Source: Pseudomonadota bacterium (GTDB lineage: Bacteria; Myxococcota_A; Bradymonadia; Bradymonadales; GCA-2716585). From it: DNA of 41,512 nt. The notes beneath the pieces were generated by a model. The model had not been told where the DNA came from and did no database searches. It saw nothing but the letters and a program-made list of their open reading frames with translations. The translations under genes and the position numbers were made by a program. Every line of letters starts with the position of its first letter. The first letter of the stretch is position 1. Shown one piece after another: positions 24,732 through 33,409 of this stretch. The stretch is taken from positions 1 through 41,512 of the forward strand of contig SYOX01000426.1 in assembly GCA_005804885.1 (NCBI GenBank). Direction: 5' to 3'.

Positions 24732-25569
24732 CCCCGGCGTGGCCGTCGATGAAGACCTGGGCCAGCTCGCCGCCGCGGTGGGGCGGCCCGAGGTTGATCA
24801 TGCCGACGGGGATGCCGGCCTCGGCGGCCTGGAGGACGAAGCGGTAGCCCGAGTAGACGGCCAGCGAGGTGCCGACGACCAGCAGGGCCTCGGCCTCGGC
24901 CATCAGCGCGAGGGCGTCGTCGGAGACGGGCCTGGGGACGTTCACGCCGAAGAAGACGCCGCGGGGCTTGAGGACGCCGCCGCAGGCCATGCAGCCGACG
25001 ACGCGGAAGGCGGCCACGTCGGCGTCGGGGGCCTCGGCGTCGCCGTCGGGGGCGATCTCGGCGCGGCGGACCTGCCAGTCGGGGTTGAGGGAGAGGAGGC
25101 GCCGCTGAAGGACCTCGCGGCGCTCGACGGCGCGGCAGCTCAGGCAGGCGACCTCGGCCATCGCGCCGTGGAGCTCGACGACGCGGCGGCTGCCGGCCTT
25201 GTGGTGGAGGCGATCGACGTTCTGGGTGATCAGCCCGTGCAGGGCGCCGCTGCCTTCGAGCGCGGCCAGCGCCCGGTGGGCGTCGTTGGGCGCCGCCGCG
25301 TCGATCTGCGCCCAGCCCGCGACGCTGCGCGCCCAGTAGCGCCTGCGGGCCTCGGGGTCGCGCAGGAAGTCCTGGAATTGAATGGGGTTTCTGGCGCGGC
25401 GGCGCGTCTCGGGGCCGCGGTAGTCGGGGACGCCGGACTCGGTGCTGCACCCTGCGCCGGTCAAGGCGACGACCCGCCGGCCCCTCAAGGCCGCCGCGAG
25501 CGCCTCAAGCTGCGCATCAAGAGCCTCGGCGGCCGACCCCTGGGGGTCTGAGTCGAGGGGGCGGCTCAC
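24694..25569 (-). CDS. Sir2-family NAD-dependent protein deacylase
   Basis: The 291-residue product is taken from GTG 25569, which overlaps the LysR stop (GTGA); the open frame runs further only through the LysR gene. Motifs: GAGCSTESGVPDYRG (38-52, NAD pocket), TQNVDRLHHKAG (115-126), ELHG with catalytic His134, and zinc Cys pairs CLSC (142/145) and CMAC (193/196). Later VVGTSLAVYSG and INLG complete the Rossmann part. Sirtuins remove acyl groups from lysine, releasing nicotinamide and O-acyl-ADP-ribose. YxxR of the desuccinylase class was not evident, so deacetylation or long-chain deacylation is more likely. Coupling to a LysR regulator suggests a shared response. The insertion between the zinc pairs (about 47 residues) is long. 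Confidence 0.9.
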   Translation of the reverse strand: MSRPLDSDPQGSAAEALDAQLEALAAALRGRRVVALTGAGCSTESGVPDYRGPETRRRARNPIQFQDFLRDPEARRRYWARSVAGWAQIDAAAPNDAHRALAALEGSGALHGLITQNVDRLHHKAGSRRVVELHGAMAEVACLSCRAVERREVLQRRLLSLNPDWQVRRAEIAPDGDAEAPDADVAAFRVVGCMACGGVLKPRGVFFGVNVPRPVSDDALALMAEAEALLVVGTSLAVYSGYRFVLQAAEAGIPVGMINLGPPHRGGELAQVFIDGHAGVIAPLLAARLRP

Positions 25570-26459
25570 CACTCGGCCGAGGCGCGCAGCAGCTCGCGCA
25601 GCCAGCGGTGCCGGTCGTCCTGGCGGCGAGTCGGCGCCCACCCCATCACGACGGTGATCGCCCCGGCCCCCTCGGGCAGCGGGGAGCGCCAGAGCGACTT
25701 GCCCAGATCGAGCTTGTCGAGCAGCCGCTCGGGCGCGATGATCGCGAGGCGGGTGGTGGCGACGGCGCGCAGGGCGGGCTCAAGCTGCTCCACCCGCGCC
25801 GCGACCGGCCCCCACTGGCCCAGCGCCGCGGGCCGCTGATCCGGCGCGGCGACCTCCAGCCTCGGCAGCGCCGCGACGGCCTCGGCGCTGAGCGGATCGC
25901 CACCTGCGCAGGGGTGATCGACGGCGAGCGCGATGACGAGGCGGTCGGCGTAGAGGCGCTGGACGACGAGGCCGCGCGCCTCCCAGTCGGCCCGCAGATC
26001 GCCGGACCCGACCGCCAGATCCAGCGCTCCCTGGAGCAGCTCGTGGGCGGGGTCGAGGGCGAGCCGCCGCAGCTCCATGAGCACGCCAGGGCCCGCGCTC
26101 AGGGCCTGTCCGATCAGCGAGGCCGCCAGGACGGGCGCGACCTCGTCCGAGAGCGCCACGGCGAAGCGCGCCTCGTCCGCAGCCGGATCGAAGGCCAGCC
26201 TTGAGGCGGCCACCTGCCGTATCGACGCCATCGCCTCGCCGAGCGAGGCGCGCAGGCCCTGGGCGAAGGGCGTCGGCATCAGCGCGCGGCCCTGGGGCAC
26301 GAGCAGCGGATCGCCGTAATGGGCCCTGAGCTTCGCGAGGCTGCGGCTGACGCTCGGCTGGCTGCGGCCCAGGCGCTCGCCGGCCTCCGTCACGCTCCCG
26401 GTCTCCAGCACCGCCTCAAGGACCTGGAGCAGGTTCAGATCGATCTCCTTGTCCATCAT
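25566..26459 (-). CDS. LysR-family transcriptional regulator
   Basis: The 297-residue product starts at ATG 26459 with GGAGGA 5-6 nt upstream. Residues 5-65 are the LysR winged helix-turn-helix: LNLLQVLEAVLETGSVTEAGERLGRSQPSVSRSLAKLRAHYGDPLLV. The rest is the periplasmic-binding-like effector domain, in the NodD/LeuO/YbeF branch style (LALDPAHELLQGALDLAVG). Its 3' end overlaps the sirtuin gene by 4 nt, so both are one operon. LysR proteins usually regulate a divergent gene, but here the gene upstream is on the same strand, so the target may be its own operon or a distant locus. Confidence 0.88.
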   Translation of the reverse strand: MMDKEIDLNLLQVLEAVLETGSVTEAGERLGRSQPSVSRSLAKLRAHYGDPLLVPQGRALMPTPFAQGLRASLGEAMASIRQVAASRLAFDPAADEARFAVALSDEVAPVLAASLIGQALSAGPGVLMELRRLALDPAHELLQGALDLAVGSGDLRADWEARGLVVQRLYADRLVIALAVDHPCAGGDPLSAEAVAALPRLEVAAPDQRPAALGQWGPVAARVEQLEPALRAVATTRLAIIAPERLLDKLDLGKSLWRSPLPEGAGAITVVMGWAPTRRQDDRHRWLRELLRASAEW

Positions 26460-26476
26460 GGGGATCCTCCAACGAG

Positions 26477-26482
26477 GTTATA
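26477..26482 (-). promoter_or_regulatory. Possible -10 box of the lysR-sirtuin operon
   Basis: On the minus strand TATAAC (reading GTTATA on plus) lies 18 nt upstream of the LysR start, in a locally AT-richer patch. No good -35 is present, which is compatible with an activator-dependent promoter. The predicted leader is about 10 nt. Confidence 0.35.
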
Positions 26483-26571
26483 CACTCTACCTATCGCATG
26501 ACTCTGGCGTGATGGTAAAGCGCCTCTGTCCTCAATGGGCGGATTTGGAGCGCCTTCGCGGCTCCGGGGTC

Positions 26572-27831
26572 TCAACCGGGCTCAGGGGCGCTGCGCTTGA
26601 GCAGATCCAGGGTGGCGCGCCACCACGAAGGGGCCAGCGCGCCCAGGAGCGCGAGGTAGAGCAGGGCGGAGGCGGAGGCGATCCGCCCGTGCAGGATGAT
26701 CGCGGGGCGATCCATCTGGTGGTTGATGAAGACGTCGTAGCTCGACAGGAGGCCCTTGAGGTTGTCCAGGGCGAGGAAGGCGAAGGCGGCCACGAGCAAG
26801 AACCAGGGCGCAAGGCGCGGCGGGCCGCCTCTGGGGTCGTGGCGCCTGAGCAGCCGGATCAACCCGGCGATGGTGACGAGGAAGACGCCGAGGAAGGCCT
26901 GCGCGGGGATCATCCCGGCGCGCTGGAACCAGTCGCGGCGCTCGGGGATCCAGTCCGGCGACCAGGAGGGCAGCATGGCCGAGATCAGCAGGACCACGCC
27001 GCCGAGGGCCAGCCCCCAGGCTCCAGGATCCGGCGTCCTCCTGGCCGCGCCGAGCATCGCCGCGCCGATGGCCACGAGGTTGAGCAGCGCGGCCATCATC
27101 AGCAGGTAGAAGAAGGACAGCACGAGGACCCGATCGTCGCTCAGCAGCGCCGCGATCAGGCCCCCGGCGCACAGCGCCCCCAGGACCGTGCCAAAGGCCG
27201 TCGCGATCCGCGCCGCCGCCGAGGGGCGGCCTGCCTCTCCATACGTGGTCGTGCAGACGGCCATCGCTGCGGGGTAGGCGGCCACGAGGAGCCAGAAGAC
27301 CTGCGCGTCCTCCAGGCCGTAGGCTGCGGTGAAGGCCATCAGCGACAGCGCGCCCAGCGAGGCCGCCCCCCACCAGATCCACGGCGGCTCCAGCAGCCGC
27401 CGCGCTCGCCCGAGCGCGGCGCCCCCGGCGAGCGTCATGGCGATCAAGGTCAGGGCCATGGCGGTGTCGGCGGCGGTCCGCCCGATGACGTCGAGGTCGA
27501 GCAGCAGGCCCGCCGTCGAGGTCAGGGCGGCCAAGGCGCCGGTCGCCGCGGCGACGACCTGGATCGCGCCCGCCCATTGCGGGCGAGGTCCGCCGGCGAC
27601 ACGCGCCGCGTCGAGCGCAAGCAGCCCGAAGATCAGCAACATCGCCGACGGCCCCGCGTTGTACTCCAGCTCTCGCCACAGCGCCCCCTCTGGCGCAGGC
27701 GGCACGACGTCTGCGGCGATGTCGCTCAGAAAGCGCGCCGCCATCGCCAGGGCCGCCATCGCCACCGCCAGCCCAGACACAAGAAGGGATAGGCCGAAGG
27801 GCCGCGCGTCGAGGGCGCGTGGAGGGGTCAT
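26572..27831 (-). CDS. Polytopic membrane protein of unknown family
   Basis: The 419-residue product starts at ATG 27831 with AAGGAG 5 nt upstream. It contains about eleven hydrophobic helices, including FGLSLLVSGLAVAMAALAMAA, LLIFGLLALDAARV, ALTLIAMTLAGGAAL, FFYLLMMAALLNLVAIGAAM and FLGVFLVTIAGLIRLL, with short charged loops. No transporter or enzyme motif was recognised. It lies 112 nt upstream of lysR on the same strand and is divergent from the CocE-type hydrolase. Its role is unknown. Confidence 0.72.
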   Translation of the reverse strand: MTPPRALDARPFGLSLLVSGLAVAMAALAMAARFLSDIAADVVPPAPEGALWRELEYNAGPSAMLLIFGLLALDAARVAGGPRPQWAGAIQVVAAATGALAALTSTAGLLLDLDVIGRTAADTAMALTLIAMTLAGGAALGRARRLLEPPWIWWGAASLGALSLMAFTAAYGLEDAQVFWLLVAAYPAAMAVCTTTYGEAGRPSAAARIATAFGTVLGALCAGGLIAALLSDDRVLVLSFFYLLMMAALLNLVAIGAAMLGAARRTPDPGAWGLALGGVVLLISAMLPSWSPDWIPERRDWFQRAGMIPAQAFLGVFLVTIAGLIRLLRRHDPRGGPPRLAPWFLLVAAFAFLALDNLKGLLSSYDVFINHQMDRPAIILHGRIASASALLYLALLGALAPSWWRATLDLLKRSAPEPG

Positions 27832-27968
27832 CGCAACTCCTTGGAAGAGAGCCCTGGCCCCATTGTGGACCAGTCCGCTGGATTGCGCCATCGCGCCTCC
27901 TGGGCGCGTCGGATTGCGCGGCGGGCCGCTTCGTGGGATCTTCGCCGGCCACGAAGGGGGGCCTGACG

Positions 27969-29861
27969 ATGAGCGCGCGATCCTCGATCTACCTGACCAT
28001 GCCCGACGGCGTCCGCATCGCCGTCGACGTCCACCTGCCGGCGCGGCGCCCTGGCCCCTTCGCGGCCATCCTCCATCAGACGCGCTACTTCCGCGCGGTG
28101 GCCGTCCGCTCCAGAGCCGCCCGCTTCCTTGAGCCCTCCCTCGACGCGCTGCGGCAGACCCGGCGGCGCTTCCTGGAGGCCGGCTTCGCCTGGGTGGACG
28201 TGGACGTGCGCGGCTCGGGCGCCTCCGGCGGCTCGCAGCCCTGCCCGTGGTCGCCGGACGAGATCGACGACGGCGCCCGCGTCGTGGACTGGATCACCGC
28301 CCAGCCCTGGTCCAGCGGCGCCGTGGGCGCCACCGGCATCTCCTACGCCGGCACCGCCGCCGAGCTGCTGCTGACCCGCCACCACCCCGCCCTCAAGGCC
28401 ATCGCGCCGCGCTTCTCCCTCTTTGACGTCTTCACCGACGTCATGGCGCCCGGCGGCGTGCCGCTGCGCTGGTTCACCCAGACCTGGAACGATCTCAACA
28501 GATCCCTCGACAGAGATCAGTACCACCAGGTCCTCGGCCTCGTCGCGCGCCTCGTCCTGCAAGGGATCGCGGCCGGCAGCGCCGACCCCCGCCTGCCCCG
28601 CGCCCTGACCCTGACCCGTCGCCTCGACCCCCACGCCGCCGAGCGCCTCGTCGCGCGCCTCGGGCGGCACCTCGGCGCAGGCATCCGCTCCGTCGACGAC
28701 GACGCCCGGGGCGAGTCGCTGGCCGCCGCCCTGCGGGACCACCTCGAGAACCACGACGTCCACGCCCAGGCCCAGCTCATCTCCCACCGCGACGACCTCG
28801 TCCCCGGCACCGAGCGCTTCGACGCCCGCCCCGAGTGGAGCGCCGTCGAGGGCAGCCCGGGCCGCTTCAGCCCCCACAGCCACCTCAAGGCCCTCAAGGA
28901 CTCCGGCGCCGCGATCTTCAGCTTCAGCGGCTGGCTCGACGGGGCCTACCAGCACAGCGCCGTCAAGCGCTTCCTGAACGTCGACAACCCCGGCTCGCGC
29001 CTCATCCTCGGCCCCTGGGAGCACGGCGGCCGCCTCAACGCCAGCCCTCACGGCGCCGCCCGCCTCTCCGACTTCGACCACGAGGGCGCGCTGATCGCCT
29101 TCTTCGACAGGCACTTGCGCGGCGGGGTCGGCGCTCCGGAGCCCCCCGTGCGCTACTTCACCATGGGCGAGGAGCGCTGGAAGTCGGCGCAGACGTGGCC
29201 GCCGCCCGAGTCGCGCCCCCAGCCCCTCTTCCTGGCGCCCTCGCGGCGCCTGAGCCCCCTGGACCCCTCCGAGGACGGCGCCGATGAGTGCGCCCTGCCC
29301 GTCGACCACACGACGGGCGCCTGCAGCCGGTGGCGCTCCTACGTCGGCCCCCACGCCTTCATCGGCTACCCCGACCGCGCCCGCCAGAGCCGCGGCCTGC
29401 CCGCGTGGTCCACCGCGCCGCTGGCCCACCCCGTCGAGATCACCGGCCACCCCGTCGCGCGCCTCTTCCTGAGCGCCGAGGCCGAGGACGGCGACCTCTT
29501 CGTCTACCTCGACGCCCTGCGCCCAGACGGCTCCATCATCGCCATCTCCGAGGGCATGCTGCGCCTCTCCCACCGCGCCCTGACCACCTCGCCGCCGCCC
29601 TACCGCTCCCCGGCCCCCTACCGGAGCTTTCGGCGCGCCGACGCCGCCCCGCTCGCCCGCGGGGAGGTCGCCGAGGTTGTCGTCGATCTCCTGCCTGTGT
29701 CATACAGAGTCGAGGCCGGCGCCGCGATCCGCCTGACCCTCGCCGGCGCCGATCGAGACAACTTCGGAGAGCCCCGCGCGCTCGGGGCGATCAGGATCCT
29801 GCGCGGGCCGGCCTACCCCTCGCGCCTGGATCTCCCAGTCGTCGGGGCGCCGCCAGGGTGA
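27969..29861 (+). CDS. CocE/NonD-type alpha/beta hydrolase (S15-like)
   Basis: The 630-residue product starts at ATG 27969; the frame is open further upstream but without a ribosome site. The hydrolase core has TMPDGVRIAVDVHLPA, VDVDVRGSGASGG (oxyanion region) and GATGISYAGTAAE, with nucleophile Ser125 in GISYAG. FSGWLDGAYQ supplies Asp324 and LILGPWEHGG supplies His352, completing the triad. The C-terminal half (about 410-630) is the jelly-roll domain of X-Pro dipeptidyl-peptidase/CocE enzymes (ITGHPVARLFLSAEAEDGDLFVYLDAL, VDLLPVSYRVEAGAAIRLTLAGAD). Members cleave esters or amides such as cocaine, glutaryl-7-ACA or X-Pro peptides; substrate is not predictable. No signal peptide is seen. A cap-region helix (LNRSLDRDQYHQVLGLVARL) is present. 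It ends 130 nt before the LRR-BRCT gene. Confidence 0.88.
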   Translation: MSARSSIYLTMPDGVRIAVDVHLPARRPGPFAAILHQTRYFRAVAVRSRAARFLEPSLDALRQTRRRFLEAGFAWVDVDVRGSGASGGSQPCPWSPDEIDDGARVVDWITAQPWSSGAVGATGISYAGTAAELLLTRHHPALKAIAPRFSLFDVFTDVMAPGGVPLRWFTQTWNDLNRSLDRDQYHQVLGLVARLVLQGIAAGSADPRLPRALTLTRRLDPHAAERLVARLGRHLGAGIRSVDDDARGESLAAALRDHLENHDVHAQAQLISHRDDLVPGTERFDARPEWSAVEGSPGRFSPHSHLKALKDSGAAIFSFSGWLDGAYQHSAVKRFLNVDNPGSRLILGPWEHGGRLNASPHGAARLSDFDHEGALIAFFDRHLRGGVGAPEPPVRYFTMGEERWKSAQTWPPPESRPQPLFLAPSRRLSPLDPSEDGADECALPVDHTTGACSRWRSYVGPHAFIGYPDRARQSRGLPAWSTAPLAHPVEITGHPVARLFLSAEAEDGDLFVYLDALRPDGSIIAISEGMLRLSHRALTTSPPPYRSPAPYRSFRRADAAPLARGEVAEVVVDLLPVSYRVEAGAAIRLTLAGADRDNFGEPRALGAIRILRGPAYPSRLDLPVVGAPPG

Positions 29862-29991
29862 GCGCCCCTCGTCGCAAAAGCCCGTCGCAGGCGAGCGCCG
29901 ATCAGGATCAAGGTCCGCTGGTCGCCAAAATCGATCTCGCCCCTGGCCGTCGAGCAGGGCGCGAGCCTTGAGGAAGGGAGAGAGGGAGGAC

Positions 29992-31887
29992 ATGGACGAA
30001 CTTAAAAACCAGCTTCGATCGGGGGACGAGGATTTCTTGAGCGCGATCAACGCGTTGCAGGGCGAGCCGGATCTCCCGGCCTGGGTGGCCGGGTTCATCG
30101 TCGAGGAGCTGGGAGAGGCGCGCATCGGGCAAGCCCTGCAGGGGGGGAGCGCCGCGCTCCGGCGAGCGATCATCAAGGCCCGCGTGGCGTCAAAGCGCCT
30201 GAACCTGTCCAGGATGGGGCTGACGCGGGTACCCCCGGAGGTCTTCGAAGAGGCCGGCCTCAAGGAGCTGGATCTGTCCAGCAACGCGCTGGAGACGCTG
30301 CCGGACGACTTCGACAAGCTGCCCGGGCTGACCCTGCTGAAGATCAACGGCAACAAGCTCGCGGCGCTGCCGGAGAGCTTCGCGAAGCTCTCCGCGCTCA
30401 AGCGGCTGGTGATGGGTTCCAACAGCAAGATCAAGGACTTCCCCTACTTGATCTTCGCCATGCCGTCCCTGGAGCGCGCCGAGGGCGTGCCGCGCTACGG
30501 GCGCGGCGCCGAGCGGGATCTGCTGTGGAACTTCCTGCGCAAGACCAGGGGGACGGAGGCCGGCAAGCGCCAGCGCCTCTTCGCCATCGTCGACGCGGAC
30601 GCCGACAGGCTCGCGGCGGCCTCCCTCAGCCAGCTCTTCGAGGCCCTCGACGGCAGCTACCCCGAGATGTGCCAGGCCGCCCTGAAGGCCATCAACGCCC
30701 GCAGCGCAGGGGCGCCGCTGGCCGCCGGGGCCTCGGTGACGATCCTGGGCAACACGCGCCTGAAGAAGACCGAGGTCAAGGAGAAGCTCAAGGAGGCCGG
30801 CATCGCCTACACCCCCTCGGTCACCGAGGCGACGACGCACATCGTCGTCGGCACGAGCCCCAAGGAGCTCGACGGCCTCGACGGCCGCGCCTTCACCACC
30901 TTGTCCGAGGACGAGATGGAGGCCTTCGTCGTCGCGCAGCTCAAGGACGAGCTCTTCCTGATGGACACCGAGGACGAGGCGGTGGCCTCCCACGCCGAGA
31001 GCATCTCCGAGATGCTCCTCAACGACGACCCGGCCAACACGGCCCTGGGCCTGTCGCTGATCAAGACCGGCGGCCTGCCCGTGGAGGCGACCACGGCCAT
31101 CTTCCTCGTCGCCAGGGAGTCCGACGACGCGAAGCTGCGCGCCGAGGCCCGCAAGCTCATCAAGCGCTACGGCTCCGAGGCCCTGAACAAGGCCACCGCC
31201 GAGCGCTCCAAGCTCGGCTATTCAGGCGACAAGGCCGAGCGGAACACCCGGATGTCGCTTCACCAGCACAGCCGCTTCGAGATCGAGGGCATGGACTGGA
31301 TCGCCGTGGCCCGCTTCCTGCGCAAGCGCCATGGCTACGGCCTGAGCTACGTGATGGAGGCCGGCTCCAAAGCGGTCAAGCTCGAAGTCCTGCGCGAGCA
31401 CATCAAGGACGGCGCGCTCAACTACCACGATCTGTCGTCCCCGCGCTACCGGCCCTCCTACGACAACGCCTACTCCTATTACAGCCCGGAGGTCTTCCCG
31501 GCCGAGCTCTTCGAGTTGACCGAGCTGACCGCGCTGGACGCCTCCTGGGGCTGCTTCGGGGCCTTGCCCGAAGACATCGCCGGGCTCAAGAACCTCAAGA
31601 CCCTCGATCTGACCGGGAACATGCTCTCGGAGCTGCCCGACGCCATCCTCAAGCTCGACAAGCTCGAGACGCTCCGCATCGGCCGAAACCAGTTCAAGGC
31701 GCTCCCCCCGCAGATCAAGTTCATGAAGGGCCTCAAGCACCTCGACATCCAGGGCAACCGCGACGGCGGCCACCTCTTCGTCAACATCGAGGTGCCCCCC
31801 GAGGTCCGCGCCGAGATCCCGGGGTGCGCCATCGTCGACGGGCTCACGCAGCAACAGATCGACCACCAGAACATCTACTCGCGCTGA
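29992..31887 (+). CDS. LRR-BRCT-helical-LRR protein
   Basis: The 631-residue product starts at ATG 29992 behind GGGAGG. Residues about 69-155 are leucine-rich repeats (LNLSRMGLTRVPPEVF, LKELDLSSNALETLPDDFDKL, LLKINGNKLAALPESFAKL). Residues about 246-316 match a BRCT domain (GASVTILGNTRLKKTEVKEKLKEAG, ATTHIVVG, LSEDEMEAFV), like the DNA-ligase BRCT fold. Residues about 335-400 are helical and HEAT-like (ALGLSLIKTGGLPVEATTAIFLVA). Residues about 505-590 carry a second LRR block (LTALDASWGCFGALPEDIAGL, LKTLDLTGNMLSELPDAIL, LETLRIGRNQFKALPPQIKF). No signal peptide is present, so it is cytoplasmic. An LRR protein interrupted by BRCT is unusual in bacteria. It precedes a VWA/HExxH and a MoxR gene on the same strand and may be a sensor or scaffold for them. 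Confidence 0.85.
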   Translation: MDELKNQLRSGDEDFLSAINALQGEPDLPAWVAGFIVEELGEARIGQALQGGSAALRRAIIKARVASKRLNLSRMGLTRVPPEVFEEAGLKELDLSSNALETLPDDFDKLPGLTLLKINGNKLAALPESFAKLSALKRLVMGSNSKIKDFPYLIFAMPSLERAEGVPRYGRGAERDLLWNFLRKTRGTEAGKRQRLFAIVDADADRLAAASLSQLFEALDGSYPEMCQAALKAINARSAGAPLAAGASVTILGNTRLKKTEVKEKLKEAGIAYTPSVTEATTHIVVGTSPKELDGLDGRAFTTLSEDEMEAFVVAQLKDELFLMDTEDEAVASHAESISEMLLNDDPANTALGLSLIKTGGLPVEATTAIFLVARESDDAKLRAEARKLIKRYGSEALNKATAERSKLGYSGDKAERNTRMSLHQHSRFEIEGMDWIAVARFLRKRHGYGLSYVMEAGSKAVKLEVLREHIKDGALNYHDLSSPRYRPSYDNAYSYYSPEVFPAELFELTELTALDASWGCFGALPEDIAGLKNLKTLDLTGNMLSELPDAILKLDKLETLRIGRNQFKALPPQIKFMKGLKHLDIQGNRDGGHLFVNIEVPPEVRAEIPGCAIVDGLTQQQIDHQNIYSR

Positions 31888-31902
31888 TCCCTGACGCCCG
31901 AT

Positions 31903-31946
31903 TCAATCGCGGCGACCACGTTGTATACGGTGTCACCGCGATTTGA
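31903..31946. promoter_or_regulatory. 44-bp inverted repeat before the VWA gene
   Basis: TCAATCGCGG-c-GAC (31903-31916) pairs with GTC-a-CCGCGATTTGA (31932-31946), with one extra T. The 15-nt centre (CACGTTGTATACGGT) contains the palindrome GTATAC. It ends 27 nt before the VWA start. It could be an operator for an internal promoter or a hairpin that terminates or tunes transcription between the LRR-BRCT and VWA genes. Confidence 0.55.
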
Positions 31947-31972
31947 TCCGGGCGCTCTGCGCCACACGGACC

Positions 31973-33373
31973 ATGACCGCGACGATCCACGACGACCTCT
32001 CGCGCGCTACGATCAAGCTGCTGCTCCAGGAGCCCTTCTACGGCCACGTCCTGGCCGGGCTGATCAAGGAGGTCAGCGGCAGGGCGGCGACCACGGGCCT
32101 CTCCAGAGATGACAGCGCCCAGATGGTCCGCCTCGTGATCAACCCCCGACACTGGGACGACCTCGGCACGCTGGAGCTGCGCCTGGGGGCCATCAAGCAC
32201 GAGGTCCTCCACCTGATCTTCAAGCACATCCTGAGGGCCGAGGCCTTCCTGCACCGCCGGCTCTTCTGGATCGCCGCCGATCTGGTCGTCAACCAGTACC
32301 TCTCCCCTGAGCAGCTCCCGCCCGACGCCGTCACCCTCCAGCGCCTCTCATCGATCCCCCTCGAACCCCTCCAGGGCGTCGATTATTACTACAAGGCGCT
32401 GCTCGACCACCTCCAGCAGACCGACGCGGCCGCCGCCGAGCAAGAGGCGCCCTCCCTGCCATCCGAGGACGCCGGAGCGCCGGGCGGCGGCGAGGCGGTC
32501 GGGGGCGGCGATCCCGAGGGCGGGGTTGGTTCTAAAAGTCAAGCGGTGGCAGTTACTTACGGCGCAAAAGGCCAGGTCGCGGCGGCCGCTGGCGCTGCGG
32601 AGGAGGGCGGCGAAGGGGCCGCCGCGCCCCAGGGGGACGCGCTCTCCCGCCTGCTGGCCTCGGCCCGCCTCGCGCTCGACGATCATGGCCTCTGGGAGGA
32701 CTTCGCGCGGATGCCGCGCGCCGAGCAGCGGATCGTCGATCAGATCCTCGACGGGGTCATCCAGCAGAGCGTGCGCCGGATCAAGTCCGATCAGTTCGGC
32801 GCGCTGCCGGCGAGCCTGCGCCGATACCTGGACGACCTGATGGAGGCGCTGGCGCCGCGCCTGGACTGGCGGCGGGCGCTGCGCCTCTTCGCCGAGAGCA
32901 GCCGCCGGACCTGGCTCAAGAACACCGTCCGTCGCCCGTCGAAGCGCTACGGCACCACCCCCGGCGTCAAGGTCCGCCGCCGCCAGAAGATCCTCGCCGT
33001 CGTCGACACCTCCGGCAGCGTCGTCGAGGGCGAGCTGCGGCGCTTCTTCTCCGAGGTCCACCACATCTGGTCGCGCGGCGCCGAGGTCGTCGTCGTCGAG
33101 TGCGACTGCGCCATCCACGCGATCACCCCCTACCGGGGCCGGCTGCCCTCCCTCGTCTCCGGCGGCGGCGGCACCCTCTTTGATCCGCCCATCCTCTTTG
33201 CCAACGAGGTCTACCGCCCCGACGGCGTCATCTACTTCACCGACGGCTACGCCCCCGAGCCGCAGGTCCTCAGCCGATGCCCCATCCTCTGGCTCATCTC
33301 AGAGCGCGGCATCCCCGACGAGGACCCGCGCTGGCAGACCCTCCAGGGGCGAAAGCTCCGCATCGCCCTTTGA
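31973..33373 (+). CDS. Putative metallopeptidase/VWA protein (DUF2201-like)
   Basis: The 466-residue product is taken from ATG 31973; the ribosome site is poor and TTG 31943 is possible. N-terminal residues 1-150 resemble the metallopeptidase-like domain paired with VWA in this family: IKHEVLHLIFKHIL contains HEVLH (76-80), an HExxH zinc motif. WIAADLVVNQYL follows. A Gly/Ala/Glu-rich linker spans about 155-225. The C-terminal VWA-like domain has the MIDAS ILAVVDTSGSV (Asp345) and VIYFTDGYAPEPQ. Such proteins pair with MoxR AAA+ ATPases, which remodel or insert metal into partners. The adjacent AAA+ gene 36 nt downstream fits. Bases 32526-32572 in the linker are unusually AT-rich for this genome (codons TCT AAA AGT CAA GCG). 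Confidence 0.85.
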   Translation: MTATIHDDLSRATIKLLLQEPFYGHVLAGLIKEVSGRAATTGLSRDDSAQMVRLVINPRHWDDLGTLELRLGAIKHEVLHLIFKHILRAEAFLHRRLFWIAADLVVNQYLSPEQLPPDAVTLQRLSSIPLEPLQGVDYYYKALLDHLQQTDAAAAEQEAPSLPSEDAGAPGGGEAVGGGDPEGGVGSKSQAVAVTYGAKGQVAAAAGAAEEGGEGAAAPQGDALSRLLASARLALDDHGLWEDFARMPRAEQRIVDQILDGVIQQSVRRIKSDQFGALPASLRRYLDDLMEALAPRLDWRRALRLFAESSRRTWLKNTVRRPSKRYGTTPGVKVRRRQKILAVVDTSGSVVEGELRRFFSEVHHIWSRGAEVVVVECDCAIHAITPYRGRLPSLVSGGGGTLFDPPILFANEVYRPDGVIYFTDGYAPEPQVLSRCPILWLISERGIPDEDPRWQTLQGRKLRIAL

Positions 33374-33409
33374 GCGCGCTCCTCCTTGCACCCCGACGAA
33401 GGACCCCCC

